A stretch of DNA of 24,684 nt from UBA2773 sp964458715. GTDB lineage: Bacteria; Patescibacteriota; Minisyncoccia; Moranbacterales; DUUL01. Below the pieces are notes generated by a model. That model did no database searches. It saw only the letters and a list, made by a program, of their open reading frames with translations, and had not been told where the DNA came from. The translations under genes and the position numbers were made by a program. The DNA is taken from assembly GCA_964458715.1 (NCBI GenBank), contig CAYWJP010000008.1, positions 1 to 24,684 on the forward strand, written 5' to 3'. Below are positions 7,173-15,474 of this stretch, in pieces; the stretch's first letter is position 1, and every line of letters starts with the position of its first letter.

Positions 7173-8936
7173 CTATTTTCCAAAAACATCTCTCCACAAA
7201 ACTCTCTCCAAACGATCAGGAGCTTTGGTTTTCTCTTCTATTTTGTTATCAATTTCGCCTATTGTTTTCTGCAAAGATTCTTCGAGCTCTTCAGCAATCT
7301 CCTCGTCAGTTTTTTCTTCTACTTCCTGGTTTTCTTTTCTAGCTAAATCTTCTTCTTTCTTATAATTAATAAATTTTTCTTTAGCAATAAGATTCCAGAT
7401 TTCAATTCGACCAAATTTCTTTGAGCCTTTAAAATCAAAATAATCCTTATAATTATTACCTGTTCGTTTTTCGCTATCAGCAGTAGCCACAGAAAAATAC
7501 TGACAAGCATTTTTATCTTCGATGGCCTTACTAATTCGATCGTATTGAACATCAGGATAATACACTTCAAAAAGAAACTCATAAGTTCTTTCATAATCCG
7601 CCACAGAATAAAAACAAGCTATTTTACCAGATTTTAAAACTGCCTCCGCCATATATTTTGTAGCTAATTTATGTTGCTCTAAAACTTTCGCATCATTTTG
7701 TTTCAAAAATATTTTTCTGCTAATTTCTCCTTTGTCTTGATTGGAATAATAACCATAAGCCATTTTTATTCCGCTATAATTAAGCAATAATATTATCAAA
7801 AAAGAAAACAGAATTAATCCAGTTAAGATTATGCTTTTAAATTTATCCAAGAAAACATAGATGAAACCCAAAAAAATAAATGGTACAGCGGCAATTGGCA
7901 TAAAGAAACGAGGCTTCATGCTAGTGTCAGTTTTAAGTTGAAGCGCTACAAAAACCAAGAACCAAATTAAGATTAAATAAAGGAATGATCTTTTTTCTTT
8001 GCAAGTTCTCCATAAATAACCCAATGACCCCAATCCCAAGAATATCAAGATTGATCCATTCCAAGTCGAAATAAAACTATCCTTATGCCCGAAAGAGGTT
8101 AAGAACATTGAAAAAGCAATACTGACCTGTCTCATCTTTTCTCTTAAATCAGAATCACCATCTCCAGTCTTGGCAGTCACCGCATAAATAAATTGGTTCA
8201 AATTATCTCCATTAGTGTGAACATCGCTAATAATCACGGGGATGTAAAAAAATAATCCAATCAAAATTGCACCTATCCAATATTTCCAATTAATTTTTTT
8301 AGGAAAATATTTAAACCAAAATAAAAAAATCACTATCGGATATCCGACAAAAGCTACAAAGTGCAGTTGACTAGCAATCGCGTAAGAAAAAGCCGTGCCT
8401 AAAAGCCAGTAGCCAGCTTTCCTGGAATTTTCTTCCCCAGAAGCTTTGTAGAGACTTAAAATAAACAACAATCCCCAAAAAGCTATTGAATTAGGATTCC
8501 AAGCAAAACGAGCGTATTGAATAATAATGAAGGAAAAACTATAAATAGCCGTCAATAAAAGTGAATTTCTTCGAGAAAAAAATTGTCGCAAAAAATAAAA
8601 CAAAAGCGGAATAGTCAAAATCGCAAAAAGCAAATCAGGAAAAGCAAAAATATGTGGTTCAACGCTGTTAAATATTTTAGTCGAAGCATATTGCATATAA
8701 TAGAAAGCAGGCCCTAATCTCAAAAAAGTTCCCGCGGCGCGTGGTCCCAACAAGGTCAATTCTCCGGGTCCATTTTCAAAAGCAGCGGTAGCTAATTTAG
8801 CATCTCTAACTTGATCAGCTTTGAAATAAAGCCAATCTTCAAAATTATAAACTCGAACAAAAACTCCACCTAAAATAATAAGCGCTAATATTATTACTAC
8901 CGAATTTTTTTTGATAAACTGCTTCCAATCTTTCAT
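7173..8936 (-). CDS. GT39-like membrane glycosyltransferase (GT-C fold), paralogue 1
   Basis: This 587-aa protein has a first membrane helix (12-30), then an extracytoplasmic loop with ADQVRD (40-45) and LLGP (62-65), then about ten more membrane helices up to residue 390 and a soluble C-terminal part. The Asp-containing first loop is the expected catalytic/metal site of GT-C enzymes, which move a sugar from a polyprenyl-phosphate donor to an acceptor outside the membrane. A second Asp motif SDVHTNGDN (237-245) follows. The gene at 11493-13235 is a clear paralogue sharing ADQVRD, LLGP, the QYARFAWNPN/QYSRFSWNPN stretch, SD(V/I)..(N/D)GDN and a final LW(R/K)(D/E)VF. Only this copy has a Glu/Lys-rich helical insertion at about 530-575. 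Substrate unknown. The gene lies downstream of a GT2-GtrA gene that could make its lipid-linked donor. Confidence 0.8.
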   Translation of the reverse strand: MKDWKQFIKKNSVVIILALIILGGVFVRVYNFEDWLYFKADQVRDAKLATAAFENGPGELTLLGPRAAGTFLRLGPAFYYMQYASTKIFNSVEPHIFAFPDLLFAILTIPLLFYFLRQFFSRRNSLLLTAIYSFSFIIIQYARFAWNPNSIAFWGLLFILSLYKASGEENSRKAGYWLLGTAFSYAIASQLHFVAFVGYPIVIFLFWFKYFPKKINWKYWIGAILIGLFFYIPVIISDVHTNGDNLNQFIYAVTAKTGDGDSDLREKMRQVSIAFSMFLTSFGHKDSFISTWNGSILIFLGLGSLGYLWRTCKEKRSFLYLILIWFLVFVALQLKTDTSMKPRFFMPIAAVPFIFLGFIYVFLDKFKSIILTGLILFSFLIILLLNYSGIKMAYGYYSNQDKGEISRKIFLKQNDAKVLEQHKLATKYMAEAVLKSGKIACFYSVADYERTYEFLFEVYYPDVQYDRISKAIEDKNACQYFSVATADSEKRTGNNYKDYFDFKGSKKFGRIEIWNLIAKEKFINYKKEEDLARKENQEVEEKTDEEIAEELEESLQKTIGEIDNKIEEKTKAPDRLERVLWRDVFGK

Positions 8937-8954
8937 TCATTTAAAATAATTTTT

Positions 8955-9074
8955 AAAATTTTTAGATTCGTTACAATTTGAGGAGAATTTGAGTACTGAA
9001 TGAGATGTAGTCGATGATACATCGAGTGAGTGACGTAAAATTCGACAAAAAAGTGTAACGAATCTAAAGATTTT
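8955..9074. repeat. large imperfect inverted repeat over the GT2-GtrA stop codon
   Basis: The arms 8961-8975 and 9054-9068 pair perfectly over 15 bp (TTTAGATTCGTTACA) and the pairing continues outward to about 8955 and 9074 with one mismatch, reaching into the TAA stop at 9073-9075. The apex is a separate hairpin, GATGTA (9004-9009) and TACATC (9018-9023), around GTCGATGA. The layout and apical loop match the element at 16981-17099. It fills nearly all of the space between the GT2-GtrA gene and paralogue 1 and has no terminator-type T-run. Confidence 0.8.
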
Positions 9075-10206
9075 ATTTTATTTTTAGCTTCCAAACAAGC
9101 TTGGTAACTAAAATAAAATTCATCACAGTCGCCACTAAAATTCCAGCAAAAGCACCCATAATATAATGTATTCCAAAATTTATCATCGCCCGATAAACCA
9201 AAAAATTAAAAAACATGGTAAAAAATGAAATCAAATAATAAAATACCACTCTTCGCATACTTTCATTTCTAGTTTCTGATTTTTTATCGCTATAAGTAAA
9301 CAGTGAATTCAAGAAATAATTGGAAAGAATTGATAAAACTACGGCAATCGCCCAAGAAAAGTTCTCTCCCATTTTATAAAATTCAACCAAAGTATAGAGC
9401 ACTCCCAAATTAACAAAAACCCCACTTCCGCCCACTAAACAAAATTTCAAAAACCTTCCAGCCTCAGGAACAGTAGTAAAAATATTCCAAAGATGTTTAA
9501 AAAATTCCAATCCCTGTTTTAAAGTGGCCTTACTGTCGTCATTTTCTCTTTTTAAAAACGTATAAGGAACTTCACTAACTTTGTTATGTTTTGTTCGCAT
9601 TAAAACTTCTACTGATATTTTGAATCCTCGGGGATAAAGCTTAGCACCTTTTAAAATACTTTTTTTAAGCAAGAAAAAACCTCCCAAAGGATCTGAAGTT
9701 TGCCTAGCAGGAATAAAAATTATTTGAGTGAAATATTTCAAACCGATTGACACTGCTCTTCGATAAAATCCATAAAAAGTCTTAAGACTTCCCAAGCCCT
9801 CAGCACTACCTCCCTTGATATATCGAGTGCCAAAAACTATTTCAGCTTGATCATCGATAGCTTTTTGGAAAAGTTTCGGAATTACTTGGGGTGGGTGTTG
9901 CAAATCACTATCAATACAACAAATATATTCTCCCTTAGATTTTTCAAAACCTTCAATGAAGGCTGTCGCTAATCCAGTTCTTCTTTCCTTGGATCGATGA
10001 AGCATTCGAACACTCATCTCTTTTCGAGCTTCGATTTCTTTTCTAATGACCTTTGGAGTTTCATCACTGCTATCATCCACAAATAAAACTTCGTAATCGA
10101 TATTCTTGCCTTTCATAGCCTTAAAAATAATATCAAGCAAAGGCTTCACGTTATCTTTTTCGTTAAAAGTTGGGGGTATGACAGTTAAGCCACATTTATT
10201 TTTCAT
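9073..10206 (-). CDS. GT2 polyprenyl-phosphate glycosyltransferase fused to a GtrA membrane domain
   Basis: Residues 1-235 are a GT-A glycosyltransferase of the dolichol-phosphate-mannose-synthase type: PPTFNEKDN (11-19), VDDSSDET (43-50) and the metal-binding DSD in IDSDLQHPP (98-106). Residues 251-377 are a GtrA-like domain of four membrane helices beginning FLKFCLVGGSGVFVN. Proteins of this build transfer a sugar from a nucleotide donor to polyprenyl phosphate at the inner face, and the GtrA part is thought to help flip the product. Its neighbours are two GT39-like enzymes that need such a donor, so the three probably form one pathway. The sugar cannot be told. It starts 28 bp after the metallophosphoesterase gene and likely shares its transcript. 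The usual first motif IPTYNE is PPTFNE here, a mild change. Confidence 0.9.
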   Translation of the reverse strand: MKNKCGLTVIPPTFNEKDNVKPLLDIIFKAMKGKNIDYEVLFVDDSSDETPKVIRKEIEARKEMSVRMLHRSKERRTGLATAFIEGFEKSKGEYICCIDSDLQHPPQVIPKLFQKAIDDQAEIVFGTRYIKGGSAEGLGSLKTFYGFYRRAVSIGLKYFTQIIFIPARQTSDPLGGFFLLKKSILKGAKLYPRGFKISVEVLMRTKHNKVSEVPYTFLKRENDDSKATLKQGLEFFKHLWNIFTTVPEAGRFLKFCLVGGSGVFVNLGVLYTLVEFYKMGENFSWAIAVVLSILSNYFLNSLFTYSDKKSETRNESMRRVVFYYLISFFTMFFNFLVYRAMINFGIHYIMGAFAGILVATVMNFILVTKLVWKLKIK

Positions 10207-10234
10207 ATTTTTTGTTTATTTGGAACGATTTTAA

Positions 10235-11329
10235 TTATTCATTCTCGTTATCATCTTCCTCCTGCTCTTCTTGTTCTTCTCGCAATTTTTCTTGATCAAC
10301 CCAACCTTTGTATTCTTCGGGATTTTGAATACTTTGATTATTGCAAAAAGCCGTTTCTTTATTAACTATTAAATTATCATATTCATCAGAATTTTCTTCT
10401 TTAAAAAACATTTTAACAATTACTTTCTGATTCTCATCTATTAAGATTTCATAAAAAATTCCCTGATCTTTTCGCGCGTCTTTTTCTAGCAATTGCACAT
10501 TGTCTTTGTGGACTCCTTTCAAAATATAATATTCAACTCCCTCTTCTTCAATATTACATAATTCTTCGATATGGCCTGAAAAAACAGCCTTGACCCCATA
10601 TTGAGAAAATAATTCTCTTATTTTATCACCTTCAAAAAATAATTCTCTAGAATCTTTTAAAATAGTTTTATTCAAAGGTGGTTGATGAATAAAAATCAAA
10701 ACTGTTTTATCTTCAGCTTTTTGAAGAGTTTTCTCTAGCCATATTTTCTGTTCTTGATCAAGATAACCTGGATAATATTGAAGATCTGGCGAAGTTTCAA
10801 TACTTGTGCCGTTTTCTCCGGGTTTATTATTACCATCCAAAACTATTAATCGATATTCCCTAACATCAATATAGTAATATGGCTTATCGTAACCAGTAAA
10901 ACCCAACCAGTCGCTTTTCAAAAAACCTCTCGTCTCATGATTTCCCAAAATATGATAAACCGGCGCTTTAAAACTATCAAATAAATTCAATGCTACTGGA
11001 TAAAGCACTTTTTCTTGATCATCTCGTCCGTCAACCATGTCACCTCCTTCTATAATTACATCAGGCAAATAATTTTCATTCATTTGCTTAGTAAAATTAG
11101 CCATCGGCTGAGAACAGCGCCAATTAACTTCCCATTTGTTGGTCTTCGAATTTAATTTACTATAACAATGTAAATCGGTAATATAACCAATCTTCAATTC
11201 AATTTTATTTGCAACTATCTTTTCTTCTGGAACATCAACTCGATTTTCTCTTTTTAAAAAAATAACATAAAAAAACACGATTAAAAACAAAACCAAAAAA
11301 CTAGTAACGATTAGTTTTCTTTTAGACAT
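10235..11329 (-). CDS. membrane-anchored calcineurin-like metallophosphoesterase
   Basis: The 364-aa protein has an N-terminal membrane anchor (about residues 7-25) and then a calcineurin-like phosphoesterase domain facing outward. All metal-binding motifs are visible in order: D52 and H54 in TDLHC, GGDMVD (95-100), GNHE (129-132), IHQPP (214-218) and SGH (251-253). The C-terminus is a long acidic tail (RKLREEQEEQEE type, residues 350-364). The family hydrolyses phosphomono- or diesters and the substrate here is unknown; in this locus a lipid-linked phosphate or a surface polymer is possible but is inference. It is the first gene of a pair with the GT2-GtrA gene 28 bp downstream, and a promoter-like site lies at 11356-11384. 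Confidence 0.88.
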   Translation of the reverse strand: MSKRKLIVTSFLVLFLIVFFYVIFLKRENRVDVPEEKIVANKIELKIGYITDLHCYSKLNSKTNKWEVNWRCSQPMANFTKQMNENYLPDVIIEGGDMVDGRDDQEKVLYPVALNLFDSFKAPVYHILGNHETRGFLKSDWLGFTGYDKPYYYIDVREYRLIVLDGNNKPGENGTSIETSPDLQYYPGYLDQEQKIWLEKTLQKAEDKTVLIFIHQPPLNKTILKDSRELFFEGDKIRELFSQYGVKAVFSGHIEELCNIEEEGVEYYILKGVHKDNVQLLEKDARKDQGIFYEILIDENQKVIVKMFFKEENSDEYDNLIVNKETAFCNNQSIQNPEEYKGWVDQEKLREEQEEQEEDDNENE

Positions 11330-11355
11330 TATAAACTTTTACAACTTATAATTAC

Positions 11356-11384
11356 AATTTAGCACACATTAAAAAATTCGTTAA
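11356..11384 (-). promoter_or_regulatory. promoter-like site of the metallophosphoesterase gene
   Basis: TTAACG (11379-11384), a 17-base spacer and TAAATT (11356-11361) preceded by TGC, that is an extended -10, on the minus strand, 26 bases before the start codon. The -35 is a poor match, so support is moderate. Confidence 0.4.
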
Positions 11385-11454
11385 CGCTTTTTAAATCTTT
11401 TCAGCCAAGTATTTATGCTCATATTCCTTTGAAAATTTTGCAACAGAAACTTTC

Positions 11455-11490
11455 GACTTTACGGACTTTAAAGACTTTACGGACTTTATG
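11455..11490. repeat. four-copy 9-bp tandem repeat directly after a stop codon
   Basis: GACTTTACG, GACTTTAAA, GACTTTACG and GACTTTATG lie end to end (plus strand), the first two and last two forming an 18-base pair of units. It ends two bases before the TAG of the GT39-like gene at 11493, so it is the first transcribed sequence after that gene. A looser array of the same AAAGT/ACTTT type follows the GT4 gene at 18729. Confidence 0.85.
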
Positions 11491-11492
11491 AA

Positions 11493-13235
11493 CTAGAACA
11501 CCTCTTTCCACAAATAAATCTTTGGATCCGTTTCTTCATTTGATATAAAAATTTCCTTCCCTCGTTTTGGTTTTTCTGATCCTGGCTTAACTTGCAATTG
11601 CCACAAAATTATTGCCCCATCTCGACCAATTTTTTCATAGATAAAACGATCGGCCAAATCATCTTTCACGCCCTGAATTTTTTGATCATTTTTAGAAACA
11701 ACAAACATCAAACAATCCCCAGAGCTCTCATTTTCATCATCCAATCTTTTAATTAAAACTTCTGGATATTTATAGCCGATAATATATTTAAAAGCATTTT
11801 TTATTTGATAATCAGAACTTAAATAACAAACGTCCGTTTTTGCTTTAGCCGCCTTCTTTGCCATATAGTCAGAAGCTCTTTCTATTTCGCCAAAAGTTAT
11901 TAGTTCTCGATGAGGTCGCAAAATTGGATCTTTAAACGGAAGCTCTTGTTTTTCTCCCTCAACCAAAGAAGAATACCAATAATAGACGCTGTATCCATTT
12001 TCGAAAAACAGAAGCCCCGCAATTCCAACTAATAATATTATTGATAAATATTTCCTCTGAATACTTCCAATTAACTCTAACCAAAAAGCTAAAATAAAAA
12101 ATGAAATCGGGGCAATTGATAACCAATAACGAGGTTTTTCTAGGCGATCAGCTACGCTAATATTCACTAAGAAAAAGAATCCGAAATATAATAAAATTAA
12201 AAAAGCTAATGTTTTCTTTCTCTTTGGATTAATAGATTTTAGAAATTTGAATTTACCATAAAAAATAGCCAACACCAAAGTCAAAGAAAGAAATAAATAA
12301 AAAAATCGAATAGTCACAATCCCAGGAACTTCTTCCTCGCTAATTGGTAAGTTAAAATAGAAATAAAAACGAGCATTTTTTTCAACATTCTCTATAATGT
12401 TCTTTTTTAAACTTTTTTCACTAGATTGCTGAGAAATTCCCGCTAAAAATCTTCTGTAGTTATCTCCATCGTTTTTTATATCACTAATAACCATTGGGAT
12501 ATGAAAAATTGCAAACAATAAAATTGCGATAAAATAGTGCTTTAATTTTAATTTTTTCCAGGCTTTTTGATAAATAAAAAATGCAATAAAAACCATAACT
12601 GTTCCTGCTGTAGCTAAAAAATGTAATTGCGAAATAATTAGTAAAGCCAGAAATCCGATAATTAACCAGTATCCAGCCTTGAGTTTCTTAGCCTCAAATT
12701 GTAATAATGAAAAAATTAATAACAACTGCCAAAAAATCAGTTGATTAGGATTCCAAGAAAATCTTGAATATTGAATGATCAAAAAAGAAAAACTGAAAAG
12801 GATGGTGACGATAAAACTAGTTTTTTTGGTAAAAAATTTAGCTAAAATTAAATAAAAGAGAGGTATCGCTAAAAGCGATAATATAAAATCCGGAATAGCA
12901 ATTGTCCAAGGACTTGGATTTCCAAAAATTTTCATCGACAACGCTTGAACATAATAATAGTAAGGACCCATATTAAGAGTATCGACTCTTCCCTCTTCAG
13001 TGGATAATTTGACGGTTGTAATTTTTGGTCCCAATAATCTTAAATGACCAACTCCATTATCTAAAACTTCTTTAGACATTTCAGAATCTCGAACCTGGTC
13101 AGCTCGCACCAATAACCATTCCTTGAAATTATAACCACGCACCAATCCAGACAATAATATTAACCCTAACAAAAAAACTATAACCTTTTTGTCAGCTCTA
13201 TTGAAAGCTTTTTTTATTCTCTCTTTTATTTCCAT
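11493..13235 (-). CDS. GT39-like membrane glycosyltransferase (GT-C fold), paralogue 2
   Basis: 580 aa with the same plan as the protein at 7173-8936: a basic start, first membrane helix (17-33), catalytic-type loop with ADQVRD (45-50) and LLGP (67-70), about ten further helices up to residue 410, and a C-terminal extracytoplasmic domain ending LWKEVF. The loop after LLGP is about ten residues longer (KITTVKLSTEEGRVDT) than in paralogue 1, and the Glu/Lys-rich coil of paralogue 1 is absent. The second Asp motif reads SDIKNDGDN. It should transfer a sugar from a polyprenyl-phosphate donor outside the membrane. The differing first loop and tail suggest different acceptors, which is inference. 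A 9-bp tandem repeat follows its stop codon. Confidence 0.8.
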   Translation of the reverse strand: MEIKERIKKAFNRADKKVIVFLLGLILLSGLVRGYNFKEWLLVRADQVRDSEMSKEVLDNGVGHLRLLGPKITTVKLSTEEGRVDTLNMGPYYYYVQALSMKIFGNPSPWTIAIPDFILSLLAIPLFYLILAKFFTKKTSFIVTILFSFSFLIIQYSRFSWNPNQLIFWQLLLIFSLLQFEAKKLKAGYWLIIGFLALLIISQLHFLATAGTVMVFIAFFIYQKAWKKLKLKHYFIAILLFAIFHIPMVISDIKNDGDNYRRFLAGISQQSSEKSLKKNIIENVEKNARFYFYFNLPISEEEVPGIVTIRFFYLFLSLTLVLAIFYGKFKFLKSINPKRKKTLAFLILLYFGFFFLVNISVADRLEKPRYWLSIAPISFFILAFWLELIGSIQRKYLSIILLVGIAGLLFFENGYSVYYWYSSLVEGEKQELPFKDPILRPHRELITFGEIERASDYMAKKAAKAKTDVCYLSSDYQIKNAFKYIIGYKYPEVLIKRLDDENESSGDCLMFVVSKNDQKIQGVKDDLADRFIYEKIGRDGAIILWQLQVKPGSEKPKRGKEIFISNEETDPKIYLWKEVF

Positions 13236-13287
13236 TTTTATAAATTTTCGAATAATTTATTACGATAAGTTAATCCACGTATATTTA

Positions 13288-13315
13288 AATATATCTCATT
13301 CTAAATAAAAAACAA
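13288..13315 (-). promoter_or_regulatory. weak promoter-like site of GT39-like paralogue 2
   Basis: TTGTTT (13310-13315), 16-base spacer and TATATT (13288-13293) on the minus strand, about 52 bases before the start codon. Expected by chance in DNA this AT-rich, so low confidence. Confidence 0.3.
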
Positions 13316-13358
13316 GCGAAATAAAATAAAAAAGTATTTTGAAAATATTTTTTCAAAC

Positions 13359-13382
13359 AAAAAACCCTCTCTAATGAGAGGG
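13359..13382 (-). terminator. intrinsic terminator of the 74-aa membrane protein gene
   Basis: CCCTCTC (13365-13371) and GAGAGGG (13376-13382) form a perfect 7-bp stem with loop TAAT, and on the minus strand it is followed by six T (13359-13364). It lies 31 bases after the stop of the 74-aa gene and gives that gene a monocistronic transcript of roughly 300 nt. Confidence 0.85.
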
Positions 13383-13413
13383 AATTTTATTCGAAAAAAG
13401 ATTAAAACTATTA

Positions 13414-13638
13414 TTAAGCTTTTTTAGTTTTATTTACTTTTACTTTAGAAGCAGGATTTAAAAAAACTATAATACTTTCCGAAAAAAATCTTTTAACTTT
13501 TTCAATCTTACTATTTAAGTTAAACTCTGCATTTTGAAGATAGATAAAAATAGCAATCTGAAAGGCAATCAATACCGCTACAGAAACGCTTGCTACAATC
13601 AAAGCAACATAAATTGTAATCATCATTGATTCACTCAT
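13414..13638 (-). CDS. small single-span membrane protein, 74 aa
   Basis: An N-terminal membrane helix (about residues 7-34, rich in Val, Ile and Ala) is followed by a short polar stretch, an amphipathic segment (KIEKVKRFFSESIIVFL, about 44-60) and a basic tail (KVKVNKTKKA). No family is recognised. The gene has a near-consensus promoter (13682-13710) and a strong terminator (13359-13382), so it is transcribed alone, and it ends with three in-frame stops in a row (TAA TAA TAG). The separate, strong transcription signals make it more likely real than its length alone would suggest. Function unknown; a small membrane modulator is one possibility. Confidence 0.75.
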   Translation of the reverse strand: MSESMMITIYVALIVASVSVAVLIAFQIAIFIYLQNAEFNLNSKIEKVKRFFSESIIVFLNPASKVKVNKTKKA

Positions 13639-13681
13639 TTTAATTAAAATTAAAAATTATCCAATTATCAGATGAAAGTAC

Positions 13682-13710
13682 ATTTTACACTAAATCTTCT
13701 TTATTGTCAA
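13682..13710 (-). promoter_or_regulatory. near-consensus promoter of the 74-aa membrane protein gene
   Basis: Minus strand: perfect TTGACA (13705-13710), a 17-base spacer and TAAAAT (13682-13687), one mismatch from TATAAT, 43 bases before the ATG. It is the best sigma-70-type promoter in the window. The remaining stretch up to the cyclophilin gene (13711-13903) shows nothing I can name. Confidence 0.75.
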
Positions 13711-13903
13711 TAGCAGATACTTGAATTTTGATCTTATTCTTAATTTTAATACGCATTTTAAACAACAAAAAAACCACGATTTTACGCAGTATTCTTTGTA
13801 GATAACCAGTTTAATTTTATTTTAAATTATACCCTCCATTATCTTAATATCAAATAAAGAACCTCAATTATTATATACACCTAACAAAAATTGTCTAGAG
13901 TTT

Positions 13904-14587
13904 TTATTCTGCTTCAATTCTTTCGATATTTTTTATTTCAATATTTTCCAGAGGACAATCTCTCCCATCAACTTCGGCTGTTTCAATTTTATCAACTACA
14001 TCCAATCCCTCAATGACCTCCCCGAAATTAGTATGCTTTCCGTCTAACCAAGCAGCTTCTGAGGCCGTTACGATAAAAAATTGAGAACCATTGGTATTAG
14101 GTCCAGAATTAGCCATCGCCAAAGAACCTCGGACTAATTTATGGCTATTGAATTCATCTTCAAAGGTATAACCAGGGCCGCCAGTTCCGTACTTTGATTT
14201 ATCGATCTCTTTTGTTAATGGATCCCCACTTTGAATCATGAAATCTTTAATCACTCGATGAAATTTAGTTCCATTGTAAAAATTGGTTTCCGCTAGTTTC
14301 AAAAAATTATTAACTGTTTTAGGTGCATCTGGAGTAAAAAGCTTAATTTTTATATCACCCAGGCTAGTTTTCATAACTACTATTTGCTCTTCATTGTATT
14401 TCATAGACATTGATTGTTTTAAATTATTATCTTTATTAACTTCTTTCGTTTTTTCTACGGCAGAATTTTCTTCTTCTTCGAACTGAATACTACTTAGTTT
14501 CTTATTTAACTCTCCTTCTTTCGAGTTAGAACAACCTGAAAAAATAAGAATTAAAGCCGCTAAAATTGAAAGTAAAGCAAATTTCAT
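13904..14587 (-). CDS. cyclophilin-type peptidyl-prolyl isomerase, probable lipoprotein
   Basis: 227 aa. The first 19 residues form a lipoprotein signal ending FSGC, so C19 is the likely lipidation site; the -3 position is Phe instead of the usual Leu, a mild departure. A charged linker (20-65) leads to a complete cyclophilin domain (67-222): FHRVIKDFMIQSGDP (109-123, with R111, F116 and Q119), GSLAMANSGPNTNGSQFF (154-171) and WLDGKHTNFGEV (180-191). All of the usual active-site residues are present. It should catalyse proline isomerisation in proteins outside the membrane and help fold secreted proteins such as the large surface protein; that link is inference. It is divergent from the ZIP transporter gene, with a palindrome over its promoter. 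Confidence 0.93.
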   Translation of the reverse strand: MKFALLSILAALILIFSGCSNSKEGELNKKLSSIQFEEEENSAVEKTKEVNKDNNLKQSMSMKYNEEQIVVMKTSLGDIKIKLFTPDAPKTVNNFLKLAETNFYNGTKFHRVIKDFMIQSGDPLTKEIDKSKYGTGGPGYTFEDEFNSHKLVRGSLAMANSGPNTNGSQFFIVTASEAAWLDGKHTNFGEVIEGLDVVDKIETAEVDGRDCPLENIEIKNIERIEAE

Positions 14588-14609
14588 TGTTTATTTTTAT
14601 TTTAAAAAT

Positions 14610-14638
14610 TAAATACAAAATTGCAATCCGAATTGCAA
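14610..14638 (-). promoter_or_regulatory. promoter with overlapping palindrome upstream of the cyclophilin gene
   Basis: Minus strand: TTGCAA (14633-14638), 17-base spacer, TATTTA (14610-14615), 22 bases before the start. The -35 and adjoining spacer are inside a palindrome, TTGCAAT (14621-14627), four bases, ATTGCAA (14632-14638), the size and position expected of a repressor operator. No regulator gene is adjacent. Confidence 0.45.
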
Positions 14639-14689
14639 CCTAAATTTATTTTAACTGATTTTTTAAAAAACTGCAAAACTTTTTTTGAC

Positions 14690-14718
14690 TTGTTAATTCA
14701 AGCTAATTCTTGTAAAAT
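14690..14718 (+). promoter_or_regulatory. promoter of the ZIP transporter gene
   Basis: TTGTTA (14690-14695), 17-base spacer, TAAAAT (14713-14718), 27 bases before the ATG at 14746. It is separated by about 50 bases from the palindrome at 14621-14638, so shared control with the divergent gene is possible but not shown. Confidence 0.5.
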
Positions 14719-14745
14719 TTAACTACCTACTAACTATAAATAGTT

Positions 14746-15474
14746 ATGGAATTAATCTACGCGCTAATAGCGACTTTCATTATTAGTTTAATTTCCTTAA
14801 TCGGAGTTTTCACTTTAGCTATCAAAAAAACTGTTCTGGAGAAAATTCTTTTTTTCTTTATTAGTTTTTCGGCTGGCTCTCTGATGGGAGGAGCTTTTTT
14901 TCATTTAATTCCAGAATCTTTGGAAAACAACTTACCCTCCACTATTTTTCAATCAACCATCCTTGGTTTTATAATTTTTTTCATTTTAGAAAAGATTCTC
15001 CATTGGCATCATTGCCAAAATCAACATTGTACTGAGCATAAAGCTTTACTGGGTTTTCAAAATCTATTCGGAGATGCCCTTCACAATTTTATTGATGGGC
15101 TAGTTATTATGGCCGCTTTTTCAATCAGCCCCAGCTTGGGAATAGTGACTACCTTTTCAGTCGCTCTTCATGAAATTCCTCAAGAAATTAGTGATTTTGG
15201 AGTTTTACTTTACAGCGGTTTTTCTAAACAAAAAGCAATTTTGTATAATTTGTTATCGGCTTTTTTCGCAATTTTTGGAGCTTTGATTGGTTATTTATTA
15301 ATATTAAAAACCGAGCAAATTACTCAGTGGTTAATTCCAATTACTGCCGGTGGATTCATTTATATCGCTGCTTCCGACCTAATCCCTGAACTTAATAAAG
15401 AAAAAGATTTTTTCAAATCTCTTCTTTCTTTAATATTTTTTATATTGGCCTTGTTAATAATGCGATTTATCTAG
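14746..15474 (+). CDS. ZIP-family divalent metal transporter
   Basis: 242 aa with about eight membrane helices. The two helices that form the binuclear metal site of ZIP proteins are clear: HNFIDG (113-118) in the fourth and HEIPQE (142-147) in the fifth. FHLIPE (52-57) lies in the second. The cytoplasmic loop between the third and fourth helices is His/Cys-rich (H86 to H98: five His and two Cys), the usual metal-sensing or metal-holding loop. ZIP proteins bring Zn, Fe or related metals into the cytoplasm, and the exact metal cannot be told. The stop codon overlaps the convergent membrane-protein gene by 8 bp, with no terminator between. Family assignment is firm; the gene symbol is left open. 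Confidence 0.93.
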   Translation: MELIYALIATFIISLISLIGVFTLAIKKTVLEKILFFFISFSAGSLMGGAFFHLIPESLENNLPSTIFQSTILGFIIFFILEKILHWHHCQNQHCTEHKALLGFQNLFGDALHNFIDGLVIMAAFSISPSLGIVTTFSVALHEIPQEISDFGVLLYSGFSKQKAILYNLLSAFFAIFGALIGYLLILKTEQITQWLIPITAGGFIYIAASDLIPELNKEKDFFKSLLSLIFFILALLIMRFI

